Shown here one piece after another: positions 23,078 through 35,083 of a DNA stretch of 64,000 bases; within the stretch, counting starts at the first letter, position 1; the number at the start of each line of letters is the position of its first letter. Below the pieces are notes generated by a model. The model made no database searches, was not told where the DNA came from, and saw nothing but the letters and a program-made list of their open reading frames with translations. The DNA is from Cavia porcellus. Taxonomy: Eukaryota > Chordata > Mammalia > Rodentia > Caviidae. The stretch spans positions 68,747,494 through 68,811,493 of the forward strand of contig NW_026947490.1 in assembly GCF_034190915.1 (NCBI RefSeq), read 5' to 3'. The translations under genes were made by a program, and so were the position numbers.

Positions 23078-23356
23078 ATGTCCTCGAACCAGAATTCTGA
23101 TGTTGAAATCCTAAGCCCCGGAGTGATAGCATTGAGCCTTCAGGAGGTAAATAGGTCAGAAGGCTGAGGCCTTTGCAAATGGAGTTCATGTGCCCTTATA
23201 GATAGACCACAGAACTTGTGCTGTCTTTCCACACATGAGGATACAAGAGAACAGCTGTGTATCAGAACCGATCATGCTGGCTCATATCCACGACTCCAGG
23301 TGGTGAGAACAGACCTGTGGCCCTCAGTCACAGCACCCTAACAGACTAAGACACAG
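23078..23356 (+). repeat. MLT1-type MaLR LTR fragment
   Basis: 'gttgaaatcctaagccccg', 'gtgatagcattgagccttc', 'ttccacacatgaggatacaa' and 'accctaacagactaagacac' follow the MLT1 order, with the 5' end missing. Confidence 0.65.
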
Positions 23357-23454
23357 TCCTTCTACTGGGTCTGCAGAGCTGGAATTCTGGAAGAAGGATG
23401 ATCAGAGCTCCTGGACTGTTCATTAGGGAACGCATCAGGGAAGTGTTCTTAATA

Positions 23455-23605
23455 CAGTAATGCTTGATGTTATTATTATGCTCAATTCCTGGGTGGAGAA
23501 ATTAAGGTAGAGGTTTAACAGTTTTCCCAGGGTCACCATGCTAGGAATTAACAGCCAAGAATTAACCCAAATCTTAACTACAAGGCACACAACAAATTTC
23601 CAGGC
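23455..23605 (+). repeat. MIR SINE
   Basis: 'gagaaattaaggtagaggtt' then 'tttcccagggtcaccatgct' follows the MIR core ('gaggaaactgaggcacagag', then the cell-type 'aaggtcacacagcta' block). Confidence 0.5.
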
Positions 23606-25174
23606 CCCATTCTTTCTCTGTCATGTGGTGCCACTATGGAGATAGGAGAATGCAGCTGAGGCAGGATGCTCTAGAAATGCACCTTTAGAAATTGCTAGCC
23701 CCTTCATAAATGGAACTCAGGACATGGCAAGTGCATTCAGATAACATTTTAGATCTTCACCCCTCACCCTAAAGCATCTGCGCTCTTAAATCTTGGGGTT
23801 CTCAAGCTGCAAAGGGCTTTAAGCAGGATCACACCACACTCAAATGTCGCACATGAGTTGGGGAAGTTCCTGGGAGCCTCCAGAAATGTCAAATTTACTT
23901 CCAAAAGAGATGCTTAAAAGGAAGTAGCTGCACAGATTCTGTACACATTTGCATTTCTTTCCATGCTCAGTGGCTATCTAAGACACTGCTAAATGCTTAT
24001 CTCTGCCATGGAGGCCGAAGCACAGCCCGGGAGTTGGGTTGCACCTCAGCAGCAGCCAGGGTTGGCAGGAGGTCTCCCTCACCTGCCCTCTGAGCTCTTC
24101 CTCACCTGTCCTCTGGCCCTTCTTCCTAGGTCTTCTCTGTGGCCACTTGCAGAGTTTTAACACTATGTTTGATGACTCCAAGTCTTCAGCTATGGCCTCA
24201 ACCTCCCATCACGTGCTAGGCATGAGTATCCAGTAGCCACCCCATGCTCCCTTTGGATGTTCCCAACAAGCATCCCAAGGCCCCTCGTGATCAAGGCCTA
24301 AGACACGTTACCTCTTCAGTAGCTTTCCAGCCTGCCAGGTTCTGAAACTCTCCTCCATCTCTGCGGACAACAGCTTCCACTGGACACCTGCAGGAGACAC
24401 ATGTTTGGAGCATAATCCCTGCCCAAAACTTCCACACTTGGCTCTCTCTGATCTCTGAGCTTGCCAAATTGCCACAGAGGGCTTAGTTTTCTGCAGATTG
24501 GGCAATCCAGGCAACTGAGAGTCAACTGATCCCAGAGATAGACTAGAAAATGGAGCACTCAGATATAAGGGAGTCAGATGGAGCCCTCCAAAACCAGGAT
24601 CCCCTTCCAGCTGGGCTGACAGCCACCTCCAGAAAGGGGGCTTTAGGAGGGGCCATCTGTTCAGCCAGACCACAGTCCAAACAGGCCCAGCCCCAGAGCA
24701 TTAACTCTGGAGGGTATGTAAGATTGATCGCTGCCCTCAACACCCTCCTTCACATCCAGTTTAAATGGTGCCATCTTGGCTTGCTGTCTCATTCGGTTTC
24801 AGTAGCTCAGACTACTATTTCAGTATGGATTGAGATGCCTTCTCTTTTCAAATTGACTTCCAGTGCTCATCACTGAGCCATCAAATCTCTCCCCACTCAG
24901 ACTCCTATACCTCAGTGCTGAGTTCCTGTGTTATCATCTACATAAACAGCTTGTTTCCCCCAGAATCACATTCTGCCAATGCCGCACCCACGGCCTCATG
25001 GACCAGCTGGGCTAGGTGCCTTGTCACTCACAGGGTCTGTGTCCCCACCACCTTTGCTGTGATGCTGCTGCTTCCTGTGGGCAACCCCTGATGGTCAGCA
25101 GGCTGCTGGGAGGCAGCATGGCTGTGCTTAGCACAGAAGAGGGGAGAAGTCACAACACCAGGAAGACCATGGTT

Positions 25175-25345
25175 CCCCTCCTATCCCTTCTGTGACCCTG
25201 GGCAGGAGTCTTTATCTGTCTGAACCCAGCTCCTCTCTTGTGAAACTTGGGCTAATGATACCCATCCATATCACAGGGCATGGGATGGAAGGAGATCTTG
25301 CACACCATGTGCCTGGTACCTCAAAGGCCTCAGAGTATGACATCA
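25175..25345 (+). repeat. MIR-family SINE, opposite-core orientation
   Basis: 'tgtgaccctgggcaggagtc', 'tgtgaaacttgggctaatga' and 'accatgtgcctggtacctca' match the order 'gaccttgggcaagtcact', 'ctgtaaaatggggataat', 'cagtgcctggcac'. Diverged. The strand is given relative to that reading. Confidence 0.5.
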
Positions 25346-25779
25346 GGCTCTGCAGCATCTGTAGTACTGTGCAAACTGATCAGGACTGACTTTGCAGGAT
25401 GAGCTGGAGACTTGGTATTCCTGACAATGACAAGAATACCACTGACAGAATTCCTGACAGTGACCGGAAAGGTGCCAGTTGGAGCCTCTCAATGGGGAGG
25501 GAATCCAGAGCTGACAATGAGGGTGCAGGGTTGGGACATGGTGTGAGTGCATCCCCCAGAGGCTGTGAACTGGCAGCCTAGTGTCAGTGCCATGAGGGTG
25601 GGACACTGAAGGATGGGGACCTAGTGAGGGAGCAAGGTTCTGGGATGCTCCAGGGCCAAGGGTCACTAAGGTCTCACAGAGTGGATTAATTCTCACAAGA
25701 GCAGGTTGCTATCAAGCAAGGCCCTCAGTGCACTGGGTTTCTACACCATCATCTCCCTTTCTGTTTCTCCACTACACTG

Positions 25780-25912
25780 TGGTGTAGACAGAGGAGACCT
25801 CAGCACCATAAACTCAGACTTACAGAACTGTGAGTTAAAGAACCTATTGTCTTTGTAAAATATCCTGCTTCTGGCATTTTGTTGCAACAACAAGCAAGGG
25901 GAAAAAACAGAA
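25780..25912 (+). repeat. MaLR-type LTR 3' end
   Basis: 'acagaactgtgagttaaaga' followed by 'tctggcattttgttgcaaca' is the standard 3' end of MaLR LTRs. The 5' extent is unclear. Confidence 0.45.
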
Positions 25913-25935
25913 TAAGACAAGGTACTATGGTAGGT

Positions 25936-26357
25936 TGTCGGTGTCGCTCCCAGCCGGCAGGAAGAACACACGACAGGATCTGGCAGTGGCAAGGCGCTTT
26001 TATTTTCTCTCCCTTTCACAGTCTGCCCCGGGAATCCGCCCGGCCGAAGCCTCTGTTGGTCCACTCCCCGCGGCTCCTTCCGTGCTTCTCACTCGCAGGG
26101 TGGAGGCACTGGCTTATATACCGATACAACCTCCAATCATATCGAAGCAGTTCAGGCGAGCTGATTGGCTAGCGTCACTGGTGACTAGGTAGACTATTCT
26201 GCTGAGCAGGCGCTTAATGCAGAGATACAGATCAGGAAGCAGGAAATAGGCGCCATCTCGGCGTGCTCGATGGGAGGGGTAATCTCAGGCTTTGCTCTTT
26301 CCTACGGGCCTCGCGACCGTCACTCAGGGTGACCTAGTGGTGCTGTGGCTCCCAACA
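25936..26357 (-). mobile_element. Solo LTR of a class II (IAP-like) endogenous retrovirus
   Basis: Read on the minus strand, the 422-bp LTR begins TGTTGGGAGCC and ends in CA. It is flanked by the same 6 bases, GTAGGT, at 25930-25935 and 26358-26363; 6-bp duplications are characteristic of class II (betaretrovirus-like) elements. The LTR start closely resembles IAP LTRs. Inside are CCAAT (26164-26168), a TATATAAG box (26113-26120) and AATAAA (25999-26004), in the correct order for U3 and R on the minus strand. It is much more GC- and CpG-rich than its surroundings, so it is probably young. No internal retroviral genes remain, so it arose by LTR-LTR recombination. Confidence 0.88.
26113..26120 (-). 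promoter_or_regulatory. TATA box of the IAP-like LTR
   Basis: TATATAAG on the minus strand, with CCAAT about 45 bp upstream (26164-26168) and AATAAA about 110 bp downstream (25999-26004). The arrangement fits an LTR promoter firing toward lower coordinates. Confidence 0.7.
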
Positions 26358-26699
26358 GTAGGTGAGGCAGCAGTGGCTCTAATTTTCTCATGCTTCCCTG
26401 CACTCATGATATCAGGAAGGAGCCCCACCACCCAAACACACTAGCTCTGGGTCTGGTCATGCAACTTTTTTGGGACAAGAAGATAAGAGAAAAATGTAAC
26501 AGAATCTGGAACTTAAAGGTTCTGGTGCCTCAGAACTGGTCCTATCATAGATTTTTTTGGAGTTTGCAATCAGCAGATTTGCAAGCCAGGCCAGCCTGCC
26601 AGTGGGTGAGAAACTGTATGTACTGGGAATCCTGCTTGCCAAGAGGAGTGTGTGGCAAAGCAGTGCTCCCTGCTGGCCACCCAGCTGGGCTCAATGGGA

Positions 26700-26815
26700 C
26701 TCAGCCTAGATGGAAATGCCCAGCCCTGTCAGCCTGCAAAACAATGAGCTAAATAACCATTTCAACTCATCAAGCTTTGTGCTTGATTGTTACACAGCAA
26801 AAGCTAACAGACATA
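26700..26815 (+). repeat. MaLR-type LTR 3' end
   Basis: 'cctgcaaaacaatgagctaa', 'ataaccatttcaactcatca' and 'cacagcaaaagctaacagac' match the end of rodent MaLR LTRs. The IAP-like LTR lies about 350 bp upstream. Confidence 0.45.
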
Positions 26816-27079
26816 TCTACTTTCCTAGGCTTGGCAGGGGAATCCTGAGATGAAGAATAAAGAAACTACAGGACTCATTGTCTGGGGGAAGAAAGACTGG
26901 TGCATGTAAGGATAGACATGGGCTTAAAGTTAGAGTCAGACGAGCACTAAGTTCTTGGAGTCCTCGGAGAGAAACTTCAGTTGTCCTGGAAGGACCCCAG
27001 AAACTGTCTAGCACGTGTTTGACAGGAACCAAGCTCTATGCCAAGCCTGCTTTTTAGATTCTCTCCTCTGGTCACTGCT

Positions 27080-27180
27080 CCCCAGTGAAGGCAGGGTTGT
27101 CATCCTCACTTACAGATAGGAAAGGGCAGAGTAGAAATCTGAAGCTAGGTGGTCTCATGCTCTAGCTTGAGGTCAGAGTT
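27080..27180 (+). repeat. MIR SINE fragment
   Basis: 'ttacagataggaaagggcag' then 'gaaatctgaagctaggtggt' fits the MIR core. Low divergence resolution. Confidence 0.35.
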
Positions 27181-27804
27181 TTCCTACCTTCAGTGGTGAC
27201 AGACAGACAACAGGGGTCATGTAGAAGAGGACCCTCCAGCCACGCATGTCAGCTCTGAGCACTCCAGTTAGAAGGGGGCAGGTACTGGATGATGAGTAAT
27301 TCACTCTCAGCTCCTTTATACCCAGAAGAACAGTGCCCATTTTGCCCTCTGCTCTTGGGGAGTGGAGGTACCAGGCGTTTGATGAGGATGGGAGCCAGTG
27401 GGGACAGCGCTTCCTCCTCCAATGACGATCCTGTCATCCAGAGACGTCTGATGGGAAGGGACAGACCGTAGCAAAAACCCAAGAAGTCAGAGCAAGCATT
27501 CCAATGCCTGCCCGTTAGCATTTAGATGAGATGAGGTAAAAGAGAGCACACCAAGGTATTTACTTCATGAATCTCTAACCAACTGACAAAGCCCTTCCAT
27601 ATGTATTATTCTAGCTCTACTTATGTTCATGCTTCATGGGAAATACAATTTCTCTTCTTTGTACCGGCAAATAGAGAGGACAAATATGATTTACTGGTGT
27701 AACACTTGGCAGGGACCTTTAGTATGTTGATGGGATTATGTCAGATGTGCTCAGAGATTCTCACTATAGGAGGTACATGCAGACCAGAATTGATCAACAG
27801 TCAA

Positions 27805-28015
27805 TATTTACTGGGGACCCTGCACTGCGCTGATTGCTTTTCATGCATTGGATCTGTTGATGCTCTTGACAAGGATCAGAAATAAAATAGGGGGGATTTT
27901 AAAGATGGAGAAGCTGGCACTTAACTGAGAATGTGTAATTTACTTGAAGTCACACAAGTGGGAAGTGACAGGCAGGATTTACATCATGGCAACTTGGTGT
28001 CCTGGCCCACATTTT
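27805..28015 (+). repeat. MIR SINE, near full length
   Basis: 'atttactggggaccctgcac', 'cttttcatgcattggatctg', 'gatggagaagctggcactta', 'gaagtcacacaagtgggaag' and 'gacaggcaggatttacatca' follow the complete MIR order. Confidence 0.65.
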
Positions 28016-28744
28016 TAGCCATTTGTACAACTGTCCCAATTTAAACACATGATGCCAAGCTTAAAGGAGATGGTTTTTCAGGGACTCAAATAACAAACAG
28101 AAAGAATAATGAGATGTTCATTCTAAGACACTGTGTCGACCAAAAATATTTAAGGCTGAACTCAAAATTTCTAGCCCAATGGCTGTTAAAGGGAAGTTAG
28201 GTGCGTAGCCGGAGGACCCTCCTGGGAAGCAAGTTGTTAGGTGATGTTGTCATTGCAGGAGCAACATAGTGTGACTTGCACAAACCTGGATGCCACAGTC
28301 TACCTCGGGTCAGGTACTGCAGTTGTTCCTGTACCGAGAACTGTAGGCAATGGGAGACATTAGCAAGAGTTCATGAATCTCAATACACTTAAGTACAGGC
28401 AGGAGAAGGGAGGGCCTGGTGTGAGGACTTTAAAATGTTGGACCTGCATGGCCTCTGCCCTGGAGCAGCTGTGGGGCTGGAGTTGTCTGGCTGAGTGCGG
28501 AGCTAGCCAGGAGAGACCACAAATCCTGGCCAGGACGGCATGCAAAACACCACACGTTTCTACAAGATTTTTCCTCAATCCTGAATTAATCTTACCTATT
28601 GTATTTTTACTTAATAAACTTAGTTTAAAAGTAATTTGACTCATTTTAATAATACTCAGTTTAAACCTACACTGTACAGCTGTACCAAAATATTTTCATT
28701 ACATACTTCTTCTTATAAGCTTTTTCTATTTATTTTTCTTTTTA

Positions 28745-28985
28745 AACTATTTCATTATTGTTGGCCACTAGAAAAGTGCAAATTAAAACAACACTGAGAT
28801 CCCACCTTACCTCAGGAAGAAGGGCTACTGTCAAAAATCAAATACCAAATGTTGGTGAGGCTGCAGGGAAGGAATTCTTCTCGACTGTTGATGGGAGTGT
28901 AACATAATCATGTGGAAGTCAGCACAGTTTCCTCCAAACACTATACTAGAAATATAAATAAAATAGTATTACTCTAATAAATTGG
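28745..28985 (+). repeat. Old L1 fragment (ORF2 3' part)
   Basis: 'aaagtgcaaattaaaacaac', 'actgagatcccaccttacct', 'aatgttggtgaggctgcagg' and 'gttgatgggagtgtaacata' reproduce a conserved L1 ORF2 3' stretch, with frameshifts. Confidence 0.7.
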
Positions 28986-31900
28986 CCAGCGCTTAATCGC
29001 AATGACATACTAACTTGCAAATGAGGCTGGGATTCATCATGTTGAATACAATGCTATAGGTTGAGTACAATGAGGTAACTGGAAAAAGCCAGAAGAGATA
29101 CAGGTAGCATGATGAGCACATCCATCCTGAAAAACTGCAAATGACTAAGGGTCTTCATGGCCTGGCCATTTTTTCTATCTCTGAGGGCCCTAAACCCCCA
29201 GGTCAGCACCCACCCTCCATTTCAACCATGCTTACCAATTCCATCCTGCCAACTGGGGACATTTCCCCACATTCTGGGCCACTTCTTCCTGCCAAACTGA
29301 GCCTCTGCGGAGCCTTTCTCTCCCAACTCCTTCACTTCGCTCTCCCTTTTGAACCTCACTCTCCTGCGGATTGCTCTGAGGACCCTATCAATGCCCAGCA
29401 TCACTGGCTTCCTCTCCTCTGAGCCCCACTGCCTTCATCTTTCCCTCTCATGGCATCTGGACAGTGAGCTGCTGCCAGCTCTTCACACTCCTGTCTCTGT
29501 TAGGCTTCTAGATCTTGAGGCAGGCCCTGGGGCTTCCTCATCTCTTCCTCTGGATCCTCTCCCTAACACAGGGAGATATCCCAAAACTCCACGGTCACCA
29601 AAACTGTTCTTTGCAGTATCCTGCACCACTGTCAGGAGGAAAGCTGTGAGCCCCTAGGGTCCAGACATGGCCAAATGTATCTTTCCTTTTGGAAAAAAAA
29701 GTGAGCAAAATCACTTATATGTCTCTACTATCAGAACCATAATAAAGAAATGCACTGAGGTATCTTATGCCCATGTCTTCACCTACTCCATTAATCTGCA
29801 CTCCATGGAATCATTTTAATTGGTTTCTCTCCTGCGTAGTAGTGTCCATGCATATGCAAGCAGATAGGAACATATGTCTGTTTTCCTCCATTTTTTTATG
29901 CAAAGGCCAATACCCTTCTGCTTCTTGGTTTCCCCCCTGAAACAACACATCCTAACAACCTTATTGTGTAAGCAGAAAGGGAGCACCCCTAATTCACTGT
30001 GGCGGCACAGGACCCAACTGTGGAGATGTGGCATTGCCCTTTTAACGAGTTCCTCTTTGTCATTACAAGCAGTGCCGCAGATGCCATTTCATATAGAGGG
30101 AAATGAATCTAAAATAAATTCCAAAATGGGCTTTCTGCATCAAAGGGTAAATGCTTTTGTCACTTCGGGAGCTACTGTGGCACAGCATTGCTAAACGTTA
30201 GAGTAAAAAACAGAAAGCCAAAATCTGAAAAAAAGGTTATCTTCCAAACATTTTTAAAATCATCTTTTCTAAGGAAATAGACCATGAAGATGGCAAATTA
30301 TCTCATGGCCACCAGGTATTCTGTCACACAGCAGTGAATTAGGGTGGGCTCCAGGTGTGGGAATCTCCCTGGCTTTGCTCCTTCTACAAACTCAGAGCAT
30401 CTCAACCCAGTGATTTTCTTGGCATTTACAAAAAGGTCATTTCTGCCTGGGTGTGTACCACTACAAAGATTTTAATGGAGTTAGAGACAAAATGACAAAT
30501 TCCTGACATTGGAGACACTTTCCTGGAAGCAGGAACCTGGGATGCTTTAGAAACCCTGCCACTGAGCAGATCACAGGGCCATCTGTGGTTCCCCAGGGCA
30601 CGTGGGGGAGGGGATGGCGGACGCAGTCTCCCTGGACCTCAGCAAATGTGTTGCAGCCTGGCTGTGGACCACGGCCCAGGGTCCATCTGCACTCAGTTCT
30701 GCCTTCTCCAAACAGGCACCTGTCTAGCAGCTCAAACATCTTCCATCGGCCAAGGCTGTAATCCTGGTCTGCTGGGTCCTGTCAAGGTCACATGGAATCC
30801 AGAATGATAAGGAGGCAAGAACACTAATGTCCCCCAGGAGCCTCTGCAAGAGGCTGGGCCAAGATATGCAGGTGGCTCGTGCTGCAGACCTGGTGTAGTG
30901 GGGTGAGATGGTGGCCACTCCATGGGGTTCTCGGGTGAACCTAGAGCCAGGTGTGCCTCCATGACACAGAGAGATTCAGGACAGTGAGGAACAGAGCTAT
31001 GAGGGAGGCAGTGTCAGCTTCCAGGTCCCTGGGTCCTCCTCCGCACGTTCTCTTTTTTAGGCAGTGTGTTCTCTTCCCGCTGGATTTTGGCCACAACACC
31101 CACTTGACCTCACCTAGTATTCTCTTTTCCATTCTAACTACAGTGGCCATAGGGGAATTTTCCTGCTGCCAGTCTAACTTGCAGCTACTCCCTCAAAGGC
31201 CAGCCATGGTCCCCAACTCAAGTGGAGGGTGGTCTGGTCTCCCAACCCTAGCCACAAGGGGCTCCTGGCTGCTCATCCACCATCAGAGTCAGTCCCCCTC
31301 CATGATATGGTCTGTGCTGGCCCTGCTTCCCGTTTGGGGCACCACTCATCTCCTGGAGCTCCTCCCTCAACCCCTCCTGGCCATTGGCTTCTGAAATCAC
31401 CACTGGTCCCCTTCCACTGCATCCTTTACTGGCCTTGACCTTTCCTCATGGCACATTTCACAGGTACATATGCTGTTTGGTTTCCTAACATGGTCCCTCC
31501 ACATGTCCCCTCACTGCACACTAAGATAGAAGCCCCACAAAGGCAAAGATTCCAGTTTGCTTTGCTCCCTTCTACAACTTCCACATCTAAACCAGTGCCG
31601 GGTGTGCTGTGGCGCCTATGCATCCGTGGAATAAGTGAATACCAGGATGAGGGCCCCAGAGCCCCACAGAAGACTTCACTCGCCTGGCCCCAGGAGGGCT
31701 GGTCAGAAACCCATGCACAGAGCCCACACCAGTCTGCCTCATGCTGACTGAGAAAGACCAGGATCCCCATGACAAGAAGGGATGCTCTGCCTGGAAGTCT
31801 GTCACACCAGTGAGGGACAGTATTACTGCTAGAGCTGTCCCTGAGATTACCTACCCCACCTTCTCTATGCACTAGCCTCATAGGGGCTTGGGTAACCCAC

Positions 31901-34030
31901 AGGCTCTGCTGCATGTCAGCACAGCCCAGATGAGGCCCCTGTGGTACAGGGGTCACAGAACTGCCTTGAGTGCCTGGAGGTGGACCTGGATGCACAGATG
32001 TGTCAGCCAACTGGATGCTGGATCCACAATCCAGTGCGACCATAGCACCAGGCAAGGATGACAGTTTAGGCAGAGCAAGCAGCATGGAACATCATTTCTC
32101 TGCCGCTGCAGCAGTGTTTCCTCTCCTTAGTCTGCATGTGGTGTCCAGGCCATGGGCTTGTCATTTTCAGACACACATGTGCCATGTATACCAGCTATCA
32201 CAGAATGCATACCTGGATATAGTGGGTCTGGACTGCAGCAGGCTGTAGTGGGCTCAAGGGCACATGAGAGCAGAGGAGGGGAGCTGACAGGGATAAACCA
32301 GGGCCCTCTGTGACATGGTCAGAGGGATCACTCCTCTTCACCCTAGGCCGTTGCTGGGACTTAGCAAGCTAATGCGCATTAACAGCTTTTCACAGAATCA
32401 CATGCTAAGGACTTCCTAGCTATCTTCCTGCTCCCACCAGTGCTGCTCCACAGAGAGGAGGCCACAGCCCAACACCCAGGGTGCTTCTTGTGGTATGAAA
32501 AACCAACCGCACTGTCCTCTGTTCAAATCCCGGTGGTGCTTGTTGGATCTTTCTAACGGCTTGGGAGCTCTGGCTTCCTGCCTGGACTCACCTCCTGCCC
32601 TCTGCTCATTTCTATGACCCTCACCAGCCACACCACCCTTATGATGCCAAGGGTGCTGCCACTGTAAGCCTCTTGTTCTTGCTCTCCCTTCTGCCTGCAG
32701 CCCGTGTCCTCTGGGTCCCCATGCCATGCTGCCCTGACTTCTGTGCCACCTTGGTGGATATCTACCTGGCCACTGAGCTTATGCATGACAAATGCTGTAT
32801 GTACAGCATTTCCTCCCACAGTGTCCGTTGGCACTGGACACACAGCATATCCAAGTTTCAATCTGTGTGTTTCTCGGCACCACCACCAGAACAAAGGCTC
32901 TGCTGGACCAGAGGCTTCCTCCATTTGGTTTGCCACTTGCAACAGAGCTGGTCAACAGAAGATATTTGGTTAACATTTTCTAATAATCTGATGTGAAAGG
33001 TTTCAGTAGGTGTTAATTAATTCCCATGCGCTCTGGGGCACACAACAATGTCGCTTTTTTTCCTTATGATCTCATACAACTAACAAAAATGCATTTTTCA
33101 ACCACTACTTCTGCTGAAGGGAGCAGTCTGTGCTTATGTCACACTCATGTGAACACACACGAACACATCGATACACACACATGCACACACACAATAGTAC
33201 CAAAAATATTTCCAGAGGAAAGAAGCTGAGCAGCCTACCTCAAGGACATGATAAACCGTAGCCAGTCACTGCCTTCTGAAGACTGCATTAGCTCACTGCC
33301 TGACCCCCAAAGCCCAGGTTTGTCATCTGCATGCAGTGGTTCTCAGAGCATCCGCCCAGATTAGTGGCAACACCATATGAAACTTATTGGGAATTCAAAC
33401 TCTTGAGATCCTACCCTGATCAGAAACTTGGAGGGGTCAGCTCAGCACTCTGTCTTGACAGAGCCTCCAGGAGAGTCGGATACCCTGAAGATGGATAACA
33501 CGACCCCTTGGTTAAATAAGAATGTGTGGGAGGAAAACCAAGGGTAGAGAACAGGCATAACTGGAAAAGGCTGTGTTAAGTTGCATACTGAATTTTGACT
33601 TTAGTGTATCAGGCTGTGACATAAAAACATCAGGGGTGAGAGGACCTGAGTCCCAAGAGAGGGGACATCCTGTTGCTTCCCTGACACTAATCACCTACTT
33701 CAGTCCAGCTGCTCCTGTCAGGCTGGTGTGAAGTGAATTAGCAATGTCACTAGCTTCCCAAGGGACAGGTGCCATATTCACAGCCACAAATATCACCACT
33801 GACACTCACTGGTCTGCATTATTAGGCCAAATAAGAACCGCAGAACTGAATAGCCTTGAAGATCGAATCACCCTTCACCTGCTCAGGCCTGCCTTCGTTC
33901 CCAGCCCCAGCCAATGCAGCTCCAGCTCAGGGGAAACGCGGAGCGACACACAAAAGGCAGGAGGCGGCCAGCTCAGGCTCTGCCCTAAACATTACTGCAG
34001 GTATGTGCACTGGGAGCAAGAACTCTTGGG
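28986..34030. other. Mostly unassigned, GC-moderate sequence
   Basis: Includes a possible L2-like C/T-rich block at about 29130-29560 and the L2 end at 31485-31645. The longest ORF (31426-32085 minus, 219 codons) has no recognisable domain, and several plus-strand ORFs overlap it. An (AC)n-like tract lies at 33155-33192. Confidence 0.45.
31485..31645 (+). repeat. L2 3' end
   Basis: 'gatagaagccccacaaaggc', 'aaagattccagtttgctttg', 'accagtgccgggtgtgctgt' and 'gcatccgtggaataagtgaa' match the L2 3' end (gene-poor remnants of an ancient LINE). Confidence 0.55.
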
Positions 34031-34048
34031 GCTGATGACGTCATCAGC
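34031..34048. promoter_or_regulatory. 18-bp perfect palindrome containing a consensus CRE
   Basis: GCTGATGACGTCATCAGC is its own reverse complement, with TGACGTCA at 34036-34043 at its centre. TGACGTCA is the full cAMP-response element bound by CREB/ATF proteins, and the flanks also give overlapping AP-1/ATF half sites. Occupancy is unknown. Confidence 0.6.
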
Positions 34049-34247
34049 ATCTTCCCACTCCGTGGCTGGACCCAAAACAGGTGTTTCTGAAGAACATCAC
34101 ACAATTTCCAAAAGGAGGAATCCCCTCCCTGAAAGGCAAACTGCCTGGGTCACTTTCCTACCCGAGCCAGAGGCCTTGGGTTTGTACTTAGATAGGGAGG
34201 CAGAGGGGAAGCTGCTGAAAGAGAGGAGAGTTGGGGAAGATATCCTC

Positions 34248-34317
34248 CAGGCCACGCCCCTTTGTCCCTCCCCGACAGGCCACGCCCCCTTTACCCCTCC
34301 CCGCCAGGCCACGCCCC
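34248..34317 (+). repeat. Tandem GC/CACCC-box minisatellite (28-29 bp period, 2.5 units)
   Basis: CAGGCCACGCCCC occurs at 34248, 34276 and 34305, each of the first two followed by 'tt..ccctcccc'. CCACGCCCC is a KLF/SP-type binding site. A CCAAT motif ('gaccaatcc', about 34336) lies downstream. The stretch is CpG-richer than its surroundings and may be promoter- or enhancer-like. Confidence 0.6.
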
Positions 34318-34509
34318 CCAGCGCTGTCAGCGGAGACCAATCCACTGGAGAGTCCAGCGCCGCACACTCCTGTCACCTGCCTCCCGTGGGGCTTTGGGAC
34401 ACTTAGATCCTGTCCCCAAGTGCCACGACAGAAAACGCGGTGGGGGATCCTAAAAGAGAACCAGCCGTTGCAGCAATTCCTTTTCTGATGGGTACCCCAA
34501 ACCGCTGGA

Positions 34510-34740
34510 CACAAGGACTCAAACAGGTGTGGACACAGCAGCCTTCTCCACAGCAGCCGAAAGGTGGATGCACTGGGAGCCGAATGAATGAACGCCATGC
34601 TTGGGCATGAGGCCGTTATTCAGCCTTCCAAGGAAGGGAATTCTAACTTAGCCTATAGCACGGATGGACCTTGAGAACTTATGCTAAGTAAAACGAGCAA
34701 GTCAGAGGCCAAATCTGGTTCCTCTTCCAGATTTTCAGAT
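34510..34740 (+). repeat. Old L1 fragment (3' part)
   Basis: 'cacagcagccgaaaggtgga', 'ccgttattcagccttccaag' and 'ggatggaccttgagaactta' with 'tgctaagtaaaacgagcaag' follow an L1 3' order, as at 58.3 kb, but with more GC substitutions. Confidence 0.6.
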
Positions 34741-34914
34741 CAGACACAGGCAAGCAGAGCTCCCTGGGAGGAGTGAGGCACAGCTCACAGGTAAGGAAGG
34801 AGAGCAGAGTTTCAGCATTGGCTTCCAGTGAGGAGCAGGTGCGGGATGGATAGTGGTCTTGACTATCCAGGGTTGTGAATGAACTTGGTGAAATCGAGCT
34901 GCCCACTTAAAATG

Positions 34915-35045
34915 GAGCCACTTGGGAGGCTGAGGCAGGATTTTAAGTTAGAGGTACCTGAGTTGGGCACTGTCTCAAAAACTAGAGAAAGTGTCAGTGA
35001 TGTAGCTCAAGCCTGAGTTTAACCCTTAGTACCAAACAACAATAA
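34915..35045 (+). repeat. B1-ID composite SINE, 5'-truncated
   Basis: 'cttgggaggctgaggcagga' and 'cactgtctcaaaaactagag' (B1 part) run into 'agtgatgtagctcaagcctg' and 'agtttaacccttagtaccaa' (ID part). It is directly upstream of the HAL1-tail copy at 35084. Confidence 0.65.
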
Positions 35046-35083
35046 GAAAAGTAAATTTGATGTTAGGTGTTTAAAAACATTTT

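Noticed and set aside
31426..32085. 219-codon minus-strand ORF as a gene
   Set aside because: No domain or family was recognised, plus-strand ORFs overlap it, and the region borders L2-derived sequence; composition fits a GC-richer non-coding patch.
33744..34406. 220-codon plus-strand ORF as a gene
   Set aside because: It runs through the CRE palindrome and the tandem GC-box repeat, has no recognisable domain, and its 3' part is open in other frames because of GC-rich composition.
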